From Schaalia sp. Marseille-Q2122 (GTDB lineage Bacteria; Actinomycetota; Actinomycetes; Actinomycetales; Actinomycetaceae), in assembly GCF_903645355.1 (NCBI RefSeq), contig NZ_CAHJXR010000006.1:1-64000 (forward strand): a DNA stretch of 64,000 nucleotides, written 5' to 3'. Under the pieces are notes generated by a model that made no database searches, was not told where the DNA came from, and saw only the letters and a list, made by a program, of their open reading frames with translations. The first letter of the stretch is position 1, and every line of letters starts with the position of its first letter. Below are positions 1 to 10,207 of this stretch, one piece after another. A program made the translations under genes and the position numbers.

Positions 1-1
1 G

Positions 2-1186
2 GACACCCCCACCGACGAGGTCGACGCCGCTCCCCTCGGAAAGCCCGACCCCTCCTGGAAATCCTCACGACAAGCCGTGACATGGAGCAGCGCCTGGTTC
101 GGAGGATCCCAAGAACTCTGGACCCTTCCCAGCCCCGGCGCCGACACGAAATACACCTACGGCAGCACCGGCAACCACCTCATGGCCAACACTCCCCAAG
201 GAGACAGCCAAGCCCTCATCACCGTCTACGACATCACCTCCTCCCCGCGAGAGGTCCTCTCTCGCACAGTCTCCAAGGAAGAAGCCTCCCGCATGGGATT
301 CTGGGGCGACTACATTGTCACCCGAAACTCCCTCATCAACCTCGCCACCGGCAAGGATGAAGAACTCCCCTGGCCCGCAAACACCGGTGGATTCTCAACG
401 GAATGGGGCCTCCTGCAATGCGACTCCACCTACAGCTGCAGCCTCTGGGCAGACCCCCACACCAAGACATGGACCACCCAGCTTGCCCCCACCACGGGAC
501 TGCTCGCCAGCCAATACGCCAATGACGCCAACGGCGGCCAATGGATTATGGACGGCAATATGGAATGGGTACTCAATATGACAACGGGCGAAGTCAAAAC
601 CATCCAATGGAAGACCTCCATCTTCGCCAACCAGCCCTACGCAGCCATTGACGGCTGGATCCGCACTCAGTCACCCGACGAAGGTTCGAACGAGATCCTC
701 GTCGACATGCGCAAGGCCGATGGCAGCCCCTACCGTACCTTCACCGTGAACGCCGTCGACAGCATGGTCTTTAGTCAAATCCCCTGGAAAGAGCAGGCCC
801 CCAGCCTGGCCGAGTACGAAAAGTGGCTCGAGGAAAACGACGTGAGCTGGGCAGAGTCAGCTATTGAGGCTGCGCAGGATTCCACGTGCGCGAACGTGAT
901 GATCGCTGGGAATAAGGTGGAGGACCCCACCGGCGGCACCCTGGTCTACCGAGATGAGGCAGCCAAGCAATGCGTCTTGGGATCAGGATGGTCCACTCCC
1001 CTTCACGCCTGGGGCCGGGGCAATATTCTTCCCCTGGGTTCTCCACCGATCCTCATTGACCTCAAGGAAGGACGAAGCGTCGAACACCCTGGTCTCAATG
1101 CGAAGAACCAATTCATGCTTCCACGCTCGGATCTTGTGCTCATTCCCCAAGAGGACGGGAGCGTGATTGCACGCGCGCCCCGCTGA
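2..1186 (+). CDS. Unrecognised protein, N-terminus cut by window edge
   Basis: The reading frame is open from base 2, so the gene almost certainly starts outside the window; the first in-window start codon is a GTG at 77. About 395 residues are visible. I recognise no domain. The visible part is rich in Trp, Gly and Thr, with repeated short strands around phrases such as DYIVTRNSLINLATG and GGTLVYRDEAAKQCVLG. That pattern suggests a beta-rich, possibly propeller-like extracellular protein (inference). There is no C-terminal membrane segment or sorting signal, so any export signal must lie in the missing N-terminus. It ends 57 bases before the pseudouridine synthase on the same strand. Confidence 0.6.
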   Translation, partial: DTPTDEVDAAPLGKPDPSWKSSRQAVTWSSAWFGGSQELWTLPSPGADTKYTYGSTGNHLMANTPQGDSQALITVYDITSSPREVLSRTVSKEEASRMGFWGDYIVTRNSLINLATGKDEELPWPANTGGFSTEWGLLQCDSTYSCSLWADPHTKTWTTQLAPTTGLLASQYANDANGGQWIMDGNMEWVLNMTTGEVKTIQWKTSIFANQPYAAIDGWIRTQSPDEGSNEILVDMRKADGSPYRTFTVNAVDSMVFSQIPWKEQAPSLAEYEKWLEENDVSWAESAIEAAQDSTCANVMIAGNKVEDPTGGTLVYRDEAAKQCVLGSGWSTPLHAWGRGNILPLGSPPILIDLKEGRSVEHPGLNAKNQFMLPRSDLVLIPQEDGSVIARAPR

Positions 1187-1243
1187 GCGCCGTGACCGTG
1201 GTATTTGCCAGAACAGGGGTGTTGGCGTGGCAAGGTGAGAGGG

Positions 1244-2338
1244 ATGCGCCTCCCGCGCTTTGCCCCTAATCTAAGGGTCGTGTCCTCTTCCTCCGCTCCT
1301 GCTGGTTCCTCCCCTTGTGCCGCTCCTGCTGGCGCGCAGGGGTGGCCTCGCCGCCGCCCGCCGCGCCTGCCCGACCGCGGCGGCCTGCACCCTGTGCGCG
1401 TAGGGAAGCGCGTCAACGTCAAGCAGGCCCGCGCGCTGGAGGGCACCTTAGCGCAGTGGATGGAGGCGCATATCCCTCGTCTGACACGCGTAGAGATTGA
1501 CGAGGCTTTCGCGCGCGGCGACGTGTGCGACGCGTGGGGCGCTATTTTGGACGCTTCCACTCCGGCCCGGATTTTGGAGTGGCCGGTGTATATGTACTGG
1601 GCGGCCGCCGATGACACCGCCGACTTGCCGCATATTCCCGTGGTGTACCGGGGCGATGGCTGGCTGGTGGTCAATAAACCCAAGGGTCTGGCCACGCAGC
1701 CTCGCGGGTCCTATGTGGCGCGGACGGTGACGGTGGCCCTGCGTCGCCAGGAGAATAATGCGAACCTCAGCCCCGCTCATCGCCTGGATCGGGCGACCTC
1801 GGGGCTGTTGCTGTTCACCGAACGCCCAGAGTTGCGCCGCCCCTATCAGGAGCTATTCGCGCAGCGGAAGGTGAGGAAGGTGTACCGCGCTGTTGCCGTA
1901 GCCTTGCCGGATACGCCCATCGTTGGTGGGTCTGACGAGGGCGTCGCCGTCAGCGTCGATCCGCCGGAAATGCCGGGTTGGATCAAGGTGGAGAGCCGTA
2001 TTGAGAAGGTTGAGCGCGTGATGGTGTCACGCATTGTGCCCGGCGAGGTCAACGCCCTCACCTACCTGCGGGCGACCCGTGAGCGGGTGAGCGTGCGCGG
2101 GCGGGAGTTCACGGTGTACGAGGTCAGCCCGCACCACGGGAGGACCCATCAGATTCGCCTGCATTTTGCGGCCCTGGGTGCCCCGCTGGTGGGCGATCCC
2201 CTCTATGGGGGTTTTAATGCGGCCCCCTATGGGGAGGATCAGGTGCCCGAGGGAGCTTCGCCGCTGCACCTGGAGGCTGTGCGCCTGGAGTTTACGGACC
2301 CGCAGACCGGTGAGGATGTGTGTATTTCCCTGCCGTAG
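1244..2338 (+). CDS. RluA-family pseudouridine synthase
   Basis: Isomerises a uridine to pseudouridine in rRNA or tRNA in the cytoplasm. The family signature HRLDRATSGLLLF around residue 185 holds the catalytic Asp, and downstream GRTHQIRLHF plus GDPLYGG are the usual RluA/RluD C-terminal motifs. The first roughly 60 residues are Ser/Pro/Arg-rich and not conserved. I chose the ATG at 1244 because GAGAGG lies just before it; a TTG at 1205 would add 13 residues. There is no clear S4 domain, so the substrate position (RluA, C or D type) cannot be told. It converges on the large adhesin gene, with two hairpins between them. Confidence 0.85.
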   Translation: MRLPRFAPNLRVVSSSSAPAGSSPCAAPAGAQGWPRRRPPRLPDRGGLHPVRVGKRVNVKQARALEGTLAQWMEAHIPRLTRVEIDEAFARGDVCDAWGAILDASTPARILEWPVYMYWAAADDTADLPHIPVVYRGDGWLVVNKPKGLATQPRGSYVARTVTVALRRQENNANLSPAHRLDRATSGLLLFTERPELRRPYQELFAQRKVRKVYRAVAVALPDTPIVGGSDEGVAVSVDPPEMPGWIKVESRIEKVERVMVSRIVPGEVNALTYLRATRERVSVRGREFTVYEVSPHHGRTHQIRLHFAALGAPLVGDPLYGGFNAAPYGEDQVPEGASPLHLEAVRLEFTDPQTGEDVCISLP

Positions 2339-2480
2339 GTGGCGTCAGCCCCTGCCCGCACGGCTGCCTGCACGCCTGTCTGCATCCTGAGCGGCACCCC
2401 CCCTTGCGCATAACAGCGCCATGGTACTGAAACAGCCCCGCCCACCGCTCGCTATGACGAAGCAGACCCTGGATAGACCA

Positions 2481-2544
2481 AAGCGGTGCCTTGTCGACAT
2501 ACCGGTGACGGGTACGCCACCGGTGTCACAACAAGGCACCGCTT
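2481..2544. terminator. Nested hairpin between convergent genes
   Basis: The arms AAGCGGTGCCTTGT (2481-2494) and ACAAGGCACCGCTT (2531-2544) are a perfect 14-bp inverted repeat. Inside the loop is a second stem, ACCGGTG (2501-2507) with CACCGGT (2518-2524). It probably acts as a bidirectional terminator for the + strand synthase and the - strand adhesin, though neither side has a clear U run. Confidence 0.55.
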
Positions 2545-2552
2545 AAGCATGG

Positions 2553-2590
2553 GTGGTGGGTGCGCCATCTGCGTGAGGCACACCCACCAC
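2553..2590 (-). terminator. GC-rich hairpin just after the adhesin gene
   Basis: GTGGTGGGTG (2553-2562) pairs with CACCCACCAC (2581-2590), extended inward by GCC/GGC. It lies 11 bases beyond the stop codon of the adhesin gene, so it is the likely 3' end or part of a two-hairpin terminator. No U tract is present. Confidence 0.5.
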
Positions 2591-2601
2591 GGGTGCGACC
2601 T

Positions 2602-5600
2602 TTAGGCCCGTCGGCGCAGGGCGTAGGCTCCTGCAGCCAAGATGGTCAGCATCAGGGCCAGGATCAAAGCCGGGACGGTGTCGGCTCCGGTCTTGGCGAT
2701 AACAGGCCCCTTAGCGGCGGGGCTGCCCCTACCTGCCTTCGCGGGGGCGGGCTTATTGACGACCGAGCCCAGGTCCACCACTTCACCTTGGGCGGTGATG
2801 GTAGCGGCGTACACTCCGCCGTCAGCCACGTAGCCTGCGGGGGCTTGGCGTTCTGTCACCGTGTACTTGCCGAAGAGGACACCGTTAAAGAGCACGCGCC
2901 CATCAGAGCCACTCTTGGCGGTGGCGACCTCGCGGCCCTCCACGTCACGCAACACGAAGGTCGCCTGAGCCAAGGGCTTGCCTGCCGGATCCACCTTGGT
3001 CAAGGCGATACTGCCTCGAATGGGGGTGTTCTCGAAGGCGGCTCCCGCTTCGACAACCACGCCGTGCTCAAGGACACTCACCGTGCGGCCCTTAACCTCA
3101 GGGGAGGGGTTGTAGCCAGTGGCGGGCGTGGTCTCACGCACCACCCACTGTCCATAGGTCACGCCCTCGAAGAGAGCCAGCCCCTGCTCATCGGTCACAG
3201 CCGTGGACACCGCAAGCACGTCAGCACCCGCATCAGCACCCGCGTTGGTGGGCGCAGCGGGGAAGAGACCAAAGGTCACACCCGCCAGCGGCTTCTTCGT
3301 TTCCGCGTCGATCTTGGCCACCCGGATGGAACCACGGATCAGGGTGTTGGACAGCTCTCCAGCATCCACACTCACCCCGTCAGTGACAACCCGAGCACTG
3401 AGGGTGCTAGAGGTCAACGAGTAGCCTTGAGCTGGGGTAGTCTCCACCACCGTGTAGTCCCCAGCGCGCACGCCAGTGAAGGTCACCAGGCCCTTCTCGT
3501 CCGAAACTGCGTTCGCCACGGCCTTACCGTCGGGGGTGCGCAGCTCAAAGGCAGCGCCGGCAAGGGGCTGACCTGAATCAGCATCCTTCTTATGAGCCAC
3601 GACAGTGCCACGCACCGCCTTATTCCCCATACGGCCAAGGTCAACGGTGGCGCCATCGACGCGCACCTGCACGGCGCGCTCAGTCGGGTCGAGGACAAAT
3701 CCGGCGGGGGCAGTGGTCTCCACCAGCGTGTAATCCCCGTAGGGAACATTGCTGAAGGTCAGGGCACCATCAGTACCCGAGGTCGCCGTCGAGACGGTGT
3801 CCTGCCCCTGCTTCAGGGCAAAGACGGCGCCCGCCAAAGGCGCATCGTCATCCGTCGACCACTTCACTGCGCTCACGGTGGCCTTCTTCAGGCGGTTCGT
3901 CACATCACCCACAGCAAGCGTCTGCCCCTGCTCGGTGATGCTCACAGCCTGAGCCCACGCGGCGTCAAGGACGTAGCTCTCCGGTGCGCTGGCCTCAACC
4001 AGGGTGTAGTCGCCGTGCTTGACGCCCGTGAACACGACAGCGCCATTAGCGCCAGAGGTCTGCTCGTAGGCAACAGTATTGCCCTGCTTGAGCTGGAAGA
4101 CCGCGCCGGGCACGCCCTTGGTGGGCTCATCAGCATCCACCTTACGGAGAGTCACAGAGCCCTTCTTCACCTGGTTGGGGAAGTTCCCCAGCTCAACGCG
4201 CTGGCCCTGGGTAGAAATCACGACGTCCTTAGCTGTGCTTGAGGGGATGTAGGCCGTCAGCCCCTTCCTCTCCTTAAGCTGATACGAACCAAAGCGCACG
4301 CCCTCAAAGAGCGCCACACCGCCAGGACCCGACACTGCCACGTATGCAGGTACGACACCGACGACGCCGGCCTCGTTCACCGGGTAGAGGCCAAACTCCA
4401 CCCCAACAAGGGTCACATTCGCGTCCTCAGCGTCAACCTTCGTCACCGCCACAGAACCCGTAATCGGCGTGTTCGTGAACCGCTCATCGGCGCCCGTCAG
4501 GTCCACCTTCTGACCGTGAGTGCTGATCTGGAAGGGGCGTCCCTCCGCCTGAGCAGCAGGGTTAAAGCCAAGAGCAGGCGCCGTTTCCTTGACGACATAC
4601 TCACCAAAGGGCAGGTCAAAACTCACCAGGCCCTGAGCGTCAGTCGCTTTATCAGCCCCGACCTGGGCGCCAGCCTTGGTGAAGACGGCAAAGCGCGTAC
4701 CAGGAATCGGCGTGTCCGTACCAGCCTCGACCTTCTTGACCGTCACCTGACCCGTGACCTTCACGTTCTCGAAAGGCTGGGCCGTCAGGTCAATGCTCTG
4801 CCCCTGGGTCGCAATCGTCACCTCACGCGCATCGGAGGTGTTGAGCACATGCGTGGCAGGAGCGGCAGTCTCACGCAGCTGGTAGGTGCCAACGGGGACG
4901 CCCGCAAAGCGCACCATGCCAGTCGCATCACTCAAAGCAATCTGAGTGCTCGCCTGCGCGAAAGAGCCATCGCCCTGCTTGGCAAACAACCCAAAGGATG
5001 CCCCAGCGACAGGCACACCGGTGGTGGCCTCGACCTTCTTGGCCACCACAGTGCCGCGAATAGGCGCATTGGTCACGTCGGCGAGGGTCAGCGCGTCGCC
5101 GTCATCAACGGTCACTGCCTGTTCTGCGGTGGTTGGCGCATAGCCCGCAGGTGCGGTGATCTCACGCAGGGTGTAGCGGCCGTAAGCGACGTCTGCGAAC
5201 TGTACGACGCCACCATTTGCCGAGGTCGCCTGGTAGGCGGCGTCAGCGGCACTATTCCCGGCGACGCCCTCGGCAAACAGGCCAAAGACCGCCCCGTCAA
5301 CGCCAGCGCCCGTCTCCGCGTCCACCTTCTTGAAGCTCACGCTCGCGCTGATCTTCGTATTGGGGAATGCGGAGGATTCGATGACCGTGCCATGCTGGGC
5401 GGCGCCGACGGTGACCTCGCGGGTATCTGTGGCGAGGACGTAGCCGGTGGGTGCGGTCTTTTCCGCCAGCGTGTAGGTGCCCGCCACGACATCGCTAAAG
5501 GTCGCAATGCCCTGGTTATCCGAAGCCGTTGAGGTGTACTTCACCTGCGTGCCAACACGCAGTTCGAACACTGCTCCGGGCAGCTTCGTGGTGGGCGATG

Positions 5601-8600
5601 CGGCGTCGACCTTGACGACCTTAACCGTTGCCTTGATGAGCTCGTTGGTCACGGTTGCGTCGGGAGTGACCTCCCCCGTCGGGCCGGTCGGCGGCGTCGC
5701 TGTGACCGTCACGGTCACGGGTGCAGCCAAGGGCATGTACCCAGCGGGAGTGGTGGTTTCACGCAGCCTGTAGGTGCCGTAGGGCACCGCAGGGAAGGTG
5801 GCGATACCTTCAGTGTTTGACGAGGCAGTCTGCGTTGCGGGTGTCGGCGTGGGGGCAAGCATCCCCGGTAGGGGGGCGGCCCATTCAAGGCTGAACTCTA
5901 CGTCAGCCAGGGGTGCGCCGGCTTGGTCGACCTTCTTGATGGTGACGTCGCGGCTGACGGCACGTATGCCGAGGTTGCGCACCACTGTTGCGTTGTCGGG
6001 GGTGACCGCGAAGTCTTCCGTCCACACGGCGTTTACTGCGGCGGCTTGGCCGCCTGCGCAGGTTTCTTGTGTTGCCTGAGCGTGTTCAGTTGAGCCAACC
6101 GCGCACTTTGCGCCGTGGGATGCTGTTTGGCCTTCCCCTGCGGGTACGACGGATGAGCCTGCAGACTTTTCGAAGAAGACGCGGTAGTTGCCGCGTTTGA
6201 ACAGGTCGAAGGAGTAGCGCCCATCGTTTGTGGTTGTTTCAGCGACTTTCGCACCTGATCCTGCGTCGTACAGTACCACTTTCAGGCCTGAGAGTTTCAG
6301 GTCTGCGGTGCCGTCACTGAGCGTTGAATTGCCATCGAGGTCAGCGAAAACGGTTCCTTCCACGCGGTAGCGGGCGGCTTCAACGGTGACATCGTTTGTT
6401 TCGATGTATCCGGTGTTGGCCTGGGTGGAGGTCGCGAAGGAATTGACTGCGCGCGATCCCGCTGGAAGGGCTCGCGTCTGCTCCGTGTCAGGGACCCTAT
6501 TGTGTGTCACCACTTCAATATGGGCGTGGCGTCCCAAGCTCTGTCCTGGCTTGAGTGCGAGTTTAATGGAGCGGACAGCAGACCAGTCGGTGATGTCGTT
6601 TGCTGTCTTCCACTGTGCATTGATTGCGCTATCGGTGTCAGCGCCTTGGGGTTCCAGGGCGTAGAAGATATCCCAGCGTTTGATGATTTCCGCGTTTTCT
6701 GGCACAGTTTCCAGCGCTTCAGCGAGAGGTGTTTCAAAGGCGGAGTGGTTGACGTGCTCGGTGCTTCCATCGGCGCTGTGGCGCGCCCACGTTCGTGGGA
6801 GGTAGCGGCCTCTGACATCCTCAACGATCTTATGGTCGTTTGCTTGGGGCAGGACATCAATCATATACAGGGATCGGGTTTCCGCGAAGGAACGATTGTC
6901 GACCTCGAACCTGTAATAAACATCACCGCCGAGGTCTTGGGCGGGCGCATTCACGAACCAGTTGCTCTTGTCGAGAGAAACGGACTTACGCGCGATGAGT
7001 TCCAGAGGTGGATGCATCTTGAGTGGAAGCGTCATGCGCATGAAGTGCTCGGCGGTGTCACCATCGCCATCAAGGTCCAAATTATCGAGGTGATGGTTCG
7101 AGTTTGGTTTGACGACGTCATTGTTAGACCACACTGTGTAGTACTCGACGATATTCGTTTCTGGAGCTGCCTTGGCATTAATGGTGGTGTCCAAGTGGAA
7201 GACGCTACGTGTGACTCGCTCGTGTCCGCCCACGTTGGTGTGGTGTGCAATATTGCCGTAATTGTAGATAAGCGCTGTCTTTCCGCTGTTCCTATAGTTG
7301 GCGACGATCCGCGGTTCAATGGGCTGAGGCTGGATTACGCCGTCAATTTGAGTTTGGACGGTGCGGACATACTCGATGCCAGCGGGAAGCAGAACGACAT
7401 GCTGCACGTCTTTCATTGGGAGTGTCGACTGCCCCCAGGTTCCTTGGGCGTTGCTGGAGACTGCGTATTCGCCAAGTCGAGCGCAGGAGAGTTCAACAGG
7501 GGTGCGGTCCTGTTCAGGTTTCCACAAGTATGGTGGGTAAAGGGTTGAAATATCGCCCTTTTTCTCACACTTTTCGTAGGTAAAAGCGCGTTCACCGTTG
7601 TGCTGGGTATCCCAGTTAATTTGGCTTTGACGATCATCACCGATCCACATGAAAATCTTGGGTTCGATGGGCTTAATGGTGATCGTGTTGTTGTTCGAGT
7701 CAGTTTCTGCACGAACCGCAAGGGTGAAGGGGGTATTTTGATCGTCTCCCTTGATTCCTTCGGCAGTTACCCAGTTCTGGTACTGCTGTGCCTGCGTGTA
7801 GGTTCCATTGGCCCATTTGGCCATTTCGGATTCCAGGGGAGCAGCGCTGATATTGAAATATGTCCAGGAGTTGTCTTGCACAAAGGGCGCGGAGAAACGT
7901 ACCTTCAGGCCGGAATACTTGCGGGCCTTGTCGTTAATGAAGATGGCTGGATCGTTGGAGTTCATATCCGCAGCGAGAAGTTCTTCTTGCCCGTCTTCGG
8001 TCAGTCCGTGGAGGGAGACAGTGAGGGCATTAAAACGTGCCTCGAGTTCGCGTGGTTCGACTGTTCCGTTGCCCCGTTTCCCGAAGTCTCCGCTTCGAGG
8101 CGGGGTGAATCTGTGGAAGTAGAGGCGCGGATCGAGTTCAGTGTCGGTAAAGGTGGTGAAGTTTGATGTGATACCACCTCTGGCCTTCGGTGCGATTTCG
8201 GAACCGTTATTACTGTTTCCGACCCACAAACGCCACAGCATGATGTCCGTGTTGGGATCATCAAAGTTGAGCGGCGTGTTGCCACGGTAGAGGATTCCCC
8301 CATCGGAGGTGAGATTCTGGGAGGTCTGGTGCTTGTCCATTTGGTCACTGGACGTCTTGCCCGGGAAAGCAGCCTTCTGCTGGGGCTTGAAGGTCGTGGT
8401 TGAGGTGACCTCGGGGAGGATTTTTTCGAATGCAGTTCCGGGATCAAGGGTAATAGTGCTCTTGAGGACGTATTCGCGGGGAGTTTTTGCGGCGACGTCA
8501 GAGTAGATCTCGGCATTTTCGAAGCTGAGTTTAATGCCCTCACAGTAGGTTTGTCCGCCGCATGGATGCCAGTTTTCACGGTGCAGCGGCCCTTCGTAGG

Positions 8601-9462
8601 TAACAGTGTGAGTGCCTGGGTCATAAACCCATTGCCGGTCCTGCGCACCCCACCATCCTGCGACGTAGGTGGCGCCCGCAGGAAGCTTAGTGACGATCTT
8701 CATTCGTTGAGGGGCGTATTCGCCCCATCCGTCTTGGCGGCCACCATCAAGAGATTCCTTTGCCGAAACGGCGTAGTGATGGAAGATCGGCTGTGCGGGC
8801 GTGTGGGTAGCAGATGCTGCGTTGTCGGTTTCAAAGGGCACTTCGCAGGAAACCTGTGCTGCAGCTCGGCCCCTTTGACCTTCGGCGCAGTAGTTGAAGG
8901 GGGTAAATTCTGTAGCCACCTTCGCTTTGAAGGTTCTAGATTCTGAACGAAGCGGCTGAGTGTTATCCCCCTCGAAAAGCTCCCAAGTGACTGTTGTCTG
9001 GGTTCCGGGTGGGGTTTGGCGGTTGAGGTATGACAGTGGTACGGGGATTGAAAAGTTCGTTGCACCCGTTACTGCTGCAATGTAGTAGTCCTTGCACCAG
9101 TGGGTGTCGGTGTCGCAGGATTCACTACGTTGCGCAAATTGCGAGTCGGGGATTCGTTGTACCGAAAGGACTGGTGATTTTTCGATCATCAGCCGGATGC
9201 GCGCGTCGAGAAGACGCCCTGTCGTGGCTGAGGCGTCAAATTGCGCTGTTGTCGTAAAGGGTTGTCCCGACCAGAACTCTGAGGGTTGTTCCCCATCAGG
9301 ATCAGCATCGTTGGTCAGGATTCTCATGACTATCTTATTGAGCCCTTCATCTGAGGGCGCGCCAGAGGCTGAGGGAAGGAACCATGTGACAGCTCCGATG
9401 ATCACAAGTGCTGTGACAAGCACACTTGAGATCCAATGTTTCAAAGAAAAGCGAATGTACAT
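2602..9462 (-). CDS. Giant wall-anchored adhesin with 11 SpaA-type domains
   Basis: A 2286-residue surface protein. Residues 1-34 are a signal peptide (hydrophobic stretch SSVLVTALVIIGAVTWFL). Residues 35 to about 1020 are a large region I cannot assign to a family, presumably the binding head. Around 1025-1165 lies an SdrD_B-like segment (VFADLDGNSTLSDG). From about 1170 to 2250 come eleven SpaA/prealbumin-like domains of roughly 100 residues. Each has a K-V-D-type strand at the start and an E-box such as YTLREITAP near the end, the Glu expected to catalyse an isopeptide bond. The C-terminus has IAKTG near residue 2254, a hydrophobic helix and RRRA. It is anchored to peptidoglycan by a sortase. 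The start is the ATG at 9462; the ribosome site is weak. Confidence 0.85.
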   Translation of the reverse strand: MYIRFSLKHWISSVLVTALVIIGAVTWFLPSASGAPSDEGLNKIVMRILTNDADPDGEQPSEFWSGQPFTTTAQFDASATTGRLLDARIRLMIEKSPVLSVQRIPDSQFAQRSESCDTDTHWCKDYYIAAVTGATNFSIPVPLSYLNRQTPPGTQTTVTWELFEGDNTQPLRSESRTFKAKVATEFTPFNYCAEGQRGRAAAQVSCEVPFETDNAASATHTPAQPIFHHYAVSAKESLDGGRQDGWGEYAPQRMKIVTKLPAGATYVAGWWGAQDRQWVYDPGTHTVTYEGPLHRENWHPCGGQTYCEGIKLSFENAEIYSDVAAKTPREYVLKSTITLDPGTAFEKILPEVTSTTTFKPQQKAAFPGKTSSDQMDKHQTSQNLTSDGGILYRGNTPLNFDDPNTDIMLWRLWVGNSNNGSEIAPKARGGITSNFTTFTDTELDPRLYFHRFTPPRSGDFGKRGNGTVEPRELEARFNALTVSLHGLTEDGQEELLAADMNSNDPAIFINDKARKYSGLKVRFSAPFVQDNSWTYFNISAAPLESEMAKWANGTYTQAQQYQNWVTAEGIKGDDQNTPFTLAVRAETDSNNNTITIKPIEPKIFMWIGDDRQSQINWDTQHNGERAFTYEKCEKKGDISTLYPPYLWKPEQDRTPVELSCARLGEYAVSSNAQGTWGQSTLPMKDVQHVVLLPAGIEYVRTVQTQIDGVIQPQPIEPRIVANYRNSGKTALIYNYGNIAHHTNVGGHERVTRSVFHLDTTINAKAAPETNIVEYYTVWSNNDVVKPNSNHHLDNLDLDGDGDTAEHFMRMTLPLKMHPPLELIARKSVSLDKSNWFVNAPAQDLGGDVYYRFEVDNRSFAETRSLYMIDVLPQANDHKIVEDVRGRYLPRTWARHSADGSTEHVNHSAFETPLAEALETVPENAEIIKRWDIFYALEPQGADTDSAINAQWKTANDITDWSAVRSIKLALKPGQSLGRHAHIEVVTHNRVPDTEQTRALPAGSRAVNSFATSTQANTGYIETNDVTVEAARYRVEGTVFADLDGNSTLSDGTADLKLSGLKVVLYDAGSGAKVAETTTNDGRYSFDLFKRGNYRVFFEKSAGSSVVPAGEGQTASHGAKCAVGSTEHAQATQETCAGGQAAAVNAVWTEDFAVTPDNATVVRNLGIRAVSRDVTIKKVDQAGAPLADVEFSLEWAAPLPGMLAPTPTPATQTASSNTEGIATFPAVPYGTYRLRETTTPAGYMPLAAPVTVTVTATPPTGPTGEVTPDATVTNELIKATVKVVKVDAASPTTKLPGAVFELRVGTQVKYTSTASDNQGIATFSDVVAGTYTLAEKTAPTGYVLATDTREVTVGAAQHGTVIESSAFPNTKISASVSFKKVDAETGAGVDGAVFGLFAEGVAGNSAADAAYQATSANGGVVQFADVAYGRYTLREITAPAGYAPTTAEQAVTVDDGDALTLADVTNAPIRGTVVAKKVEATTGVPVAGASFGLFAKQGDGSFAQASTQIALSDATGMVRFAGVPVGTYQLRETAAPATHVLNTSDAREVTIATQGQSIDLTAQPFENVKVTGQVTVKKVEAGTDTPIPGTRFAVFTKAGAQVGADKATDAQGLVSFDLPFGEYVVKETAPALGFNPAAQAEGRPFQISTHGQKVDLTGADERFTNTPITGSVAVTKVDAEDANVTLVGVEFGLYPVNEAGVVGVVPAYVAVSGPGGVALFEGVRFGSYQLKERKGLTAYIPSSTAKDVVISTQGQRVELGNFPNQVKKGSVTLRKVDADEPTKGVPGAVFQLKQGNTVAYEQTSGANGAVVFTGVKHGDYTLVEASAPESYVLDAAWAQAVSITEQGQTLAVGDVTNRLKKATVSAVKWSTDDDAPLAGAVFALKQGQDTVSTATSGTDGALTFSNVPYGDYTLVETTAPAGFVLDPTERAVQVRVDGATVDLGRMGNKAVRGTVVAHKKDADSGQPLAGAAFELRTPDGKAVANAVSDEKGLVTFTGVRAGDYTVVETTPAQGYSLTSSTLSARVVTDGVSVDAGELSNTLIRGSIRVAKIDAETKKPLAGVTFGLFPAAPTNAGADAGADVLAVSTAVTDEQGLALFEGVTYGQWVVRETTPATGYNPSPEVKGRTVSVLEHGVVVEAGAAFENTPIRGSIALTKVDPAGKPLAQATFVLRDVEGREVATAKSGSDGRVLFNGVLFGKYTVTERQAPAGYVADGGVYAATITAQGEVVDLGSVVNKPAPAKAGRGSPAAKGPVIAKTGADTVPALILALMLTILAAGAYALRRRA

Positions 9463-9495
9463 GTAGTAAGGGTATTCATATTCTTCTTAGAAATC

Positions 9496-9516
9496 TATCC
9501 ACTTCTGTAGTGGATA
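9496..9516. promoter_or_regulatory. Candidate operator upstream of the adhesin gene
   Basis: TATCCACT (9496-9503) and AGTGGATA (9509-9516) form a perfect 8-bp inverted repeat with a 5-base spacer, 33 bases before the adhesin start codon. A repressor site or a small leader hairpin are both possible. Confidence 0.35.
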
Positions 9517-9946
9517 TGCATCATTCCTTCAGGGAACTTCCAGAGTTCGCCGCGAGCACTGATAATTCACTGGACTTAGCAAGGGAAAGAAAAGCCACAA
9601 GTCCATATAGTGATATCCCTTCATCCGGTGGCAATTTTGTTTGGTAGCAAACATAAATCCCGAGGTCGGGGGCCACTACGAAGGCCTTCACCAACACGCC
9701 CCCTGCACATCCCTCAGTGAGCACAGCGCCATCCCCTATACAACTCACAGCGGCAATACTGCGGCTTTTGGGAGGGATATTGTTGCCGCCAGGAAAGCAC
9801 CGGATCACTAACCCGGTCCCCCACTCACCTTTCGGCGCATAACCCTGTCTTTCCCTGCCCACCCCAGCTTTTACCCTGCCTCGCCCTCGCTCCCCGCCTC
9901 ACCCACCACCCCGGCCTCGTCCTCGCCCCACCCACCCCCACCCTTA

Positions 9947-10021
9947 CCCTGCCCACCCCCGCCCATGGGAGGGTTGTTGCAGTTTCTGGGGGTTATGCGG
10001 TGCGCAAACTGCAACGCGGTG
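9947..10021. repeat. 75-bp intergenic repeat, copy 1
   Basis: This copy differs from 10208-10282 at only two positions. It contains a perfect 10-bp inverted repeat, GTTGCAGTTT and AAACTGCAAC, separated by 20 bases, so it can fold into a hairpin. Confidence 0.85.
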
Positions 10022-10207
10022 TGCACAAGCGAATGTGACCACAGCGCCGAAACAACTGACACCCTCACACCTCCTTCACCGGCCCGCATCCTTGCCCCAG
10101 CTCGCCTCGCCCCACCCCCCCACCTTTGCCCTGCCCACATCCTCACCCCAGCTCGCCCTCGCCCCACGGGCCGCCCGCCCCAGCCTTTACCCTGCCCACC
10201 CCCCCAG

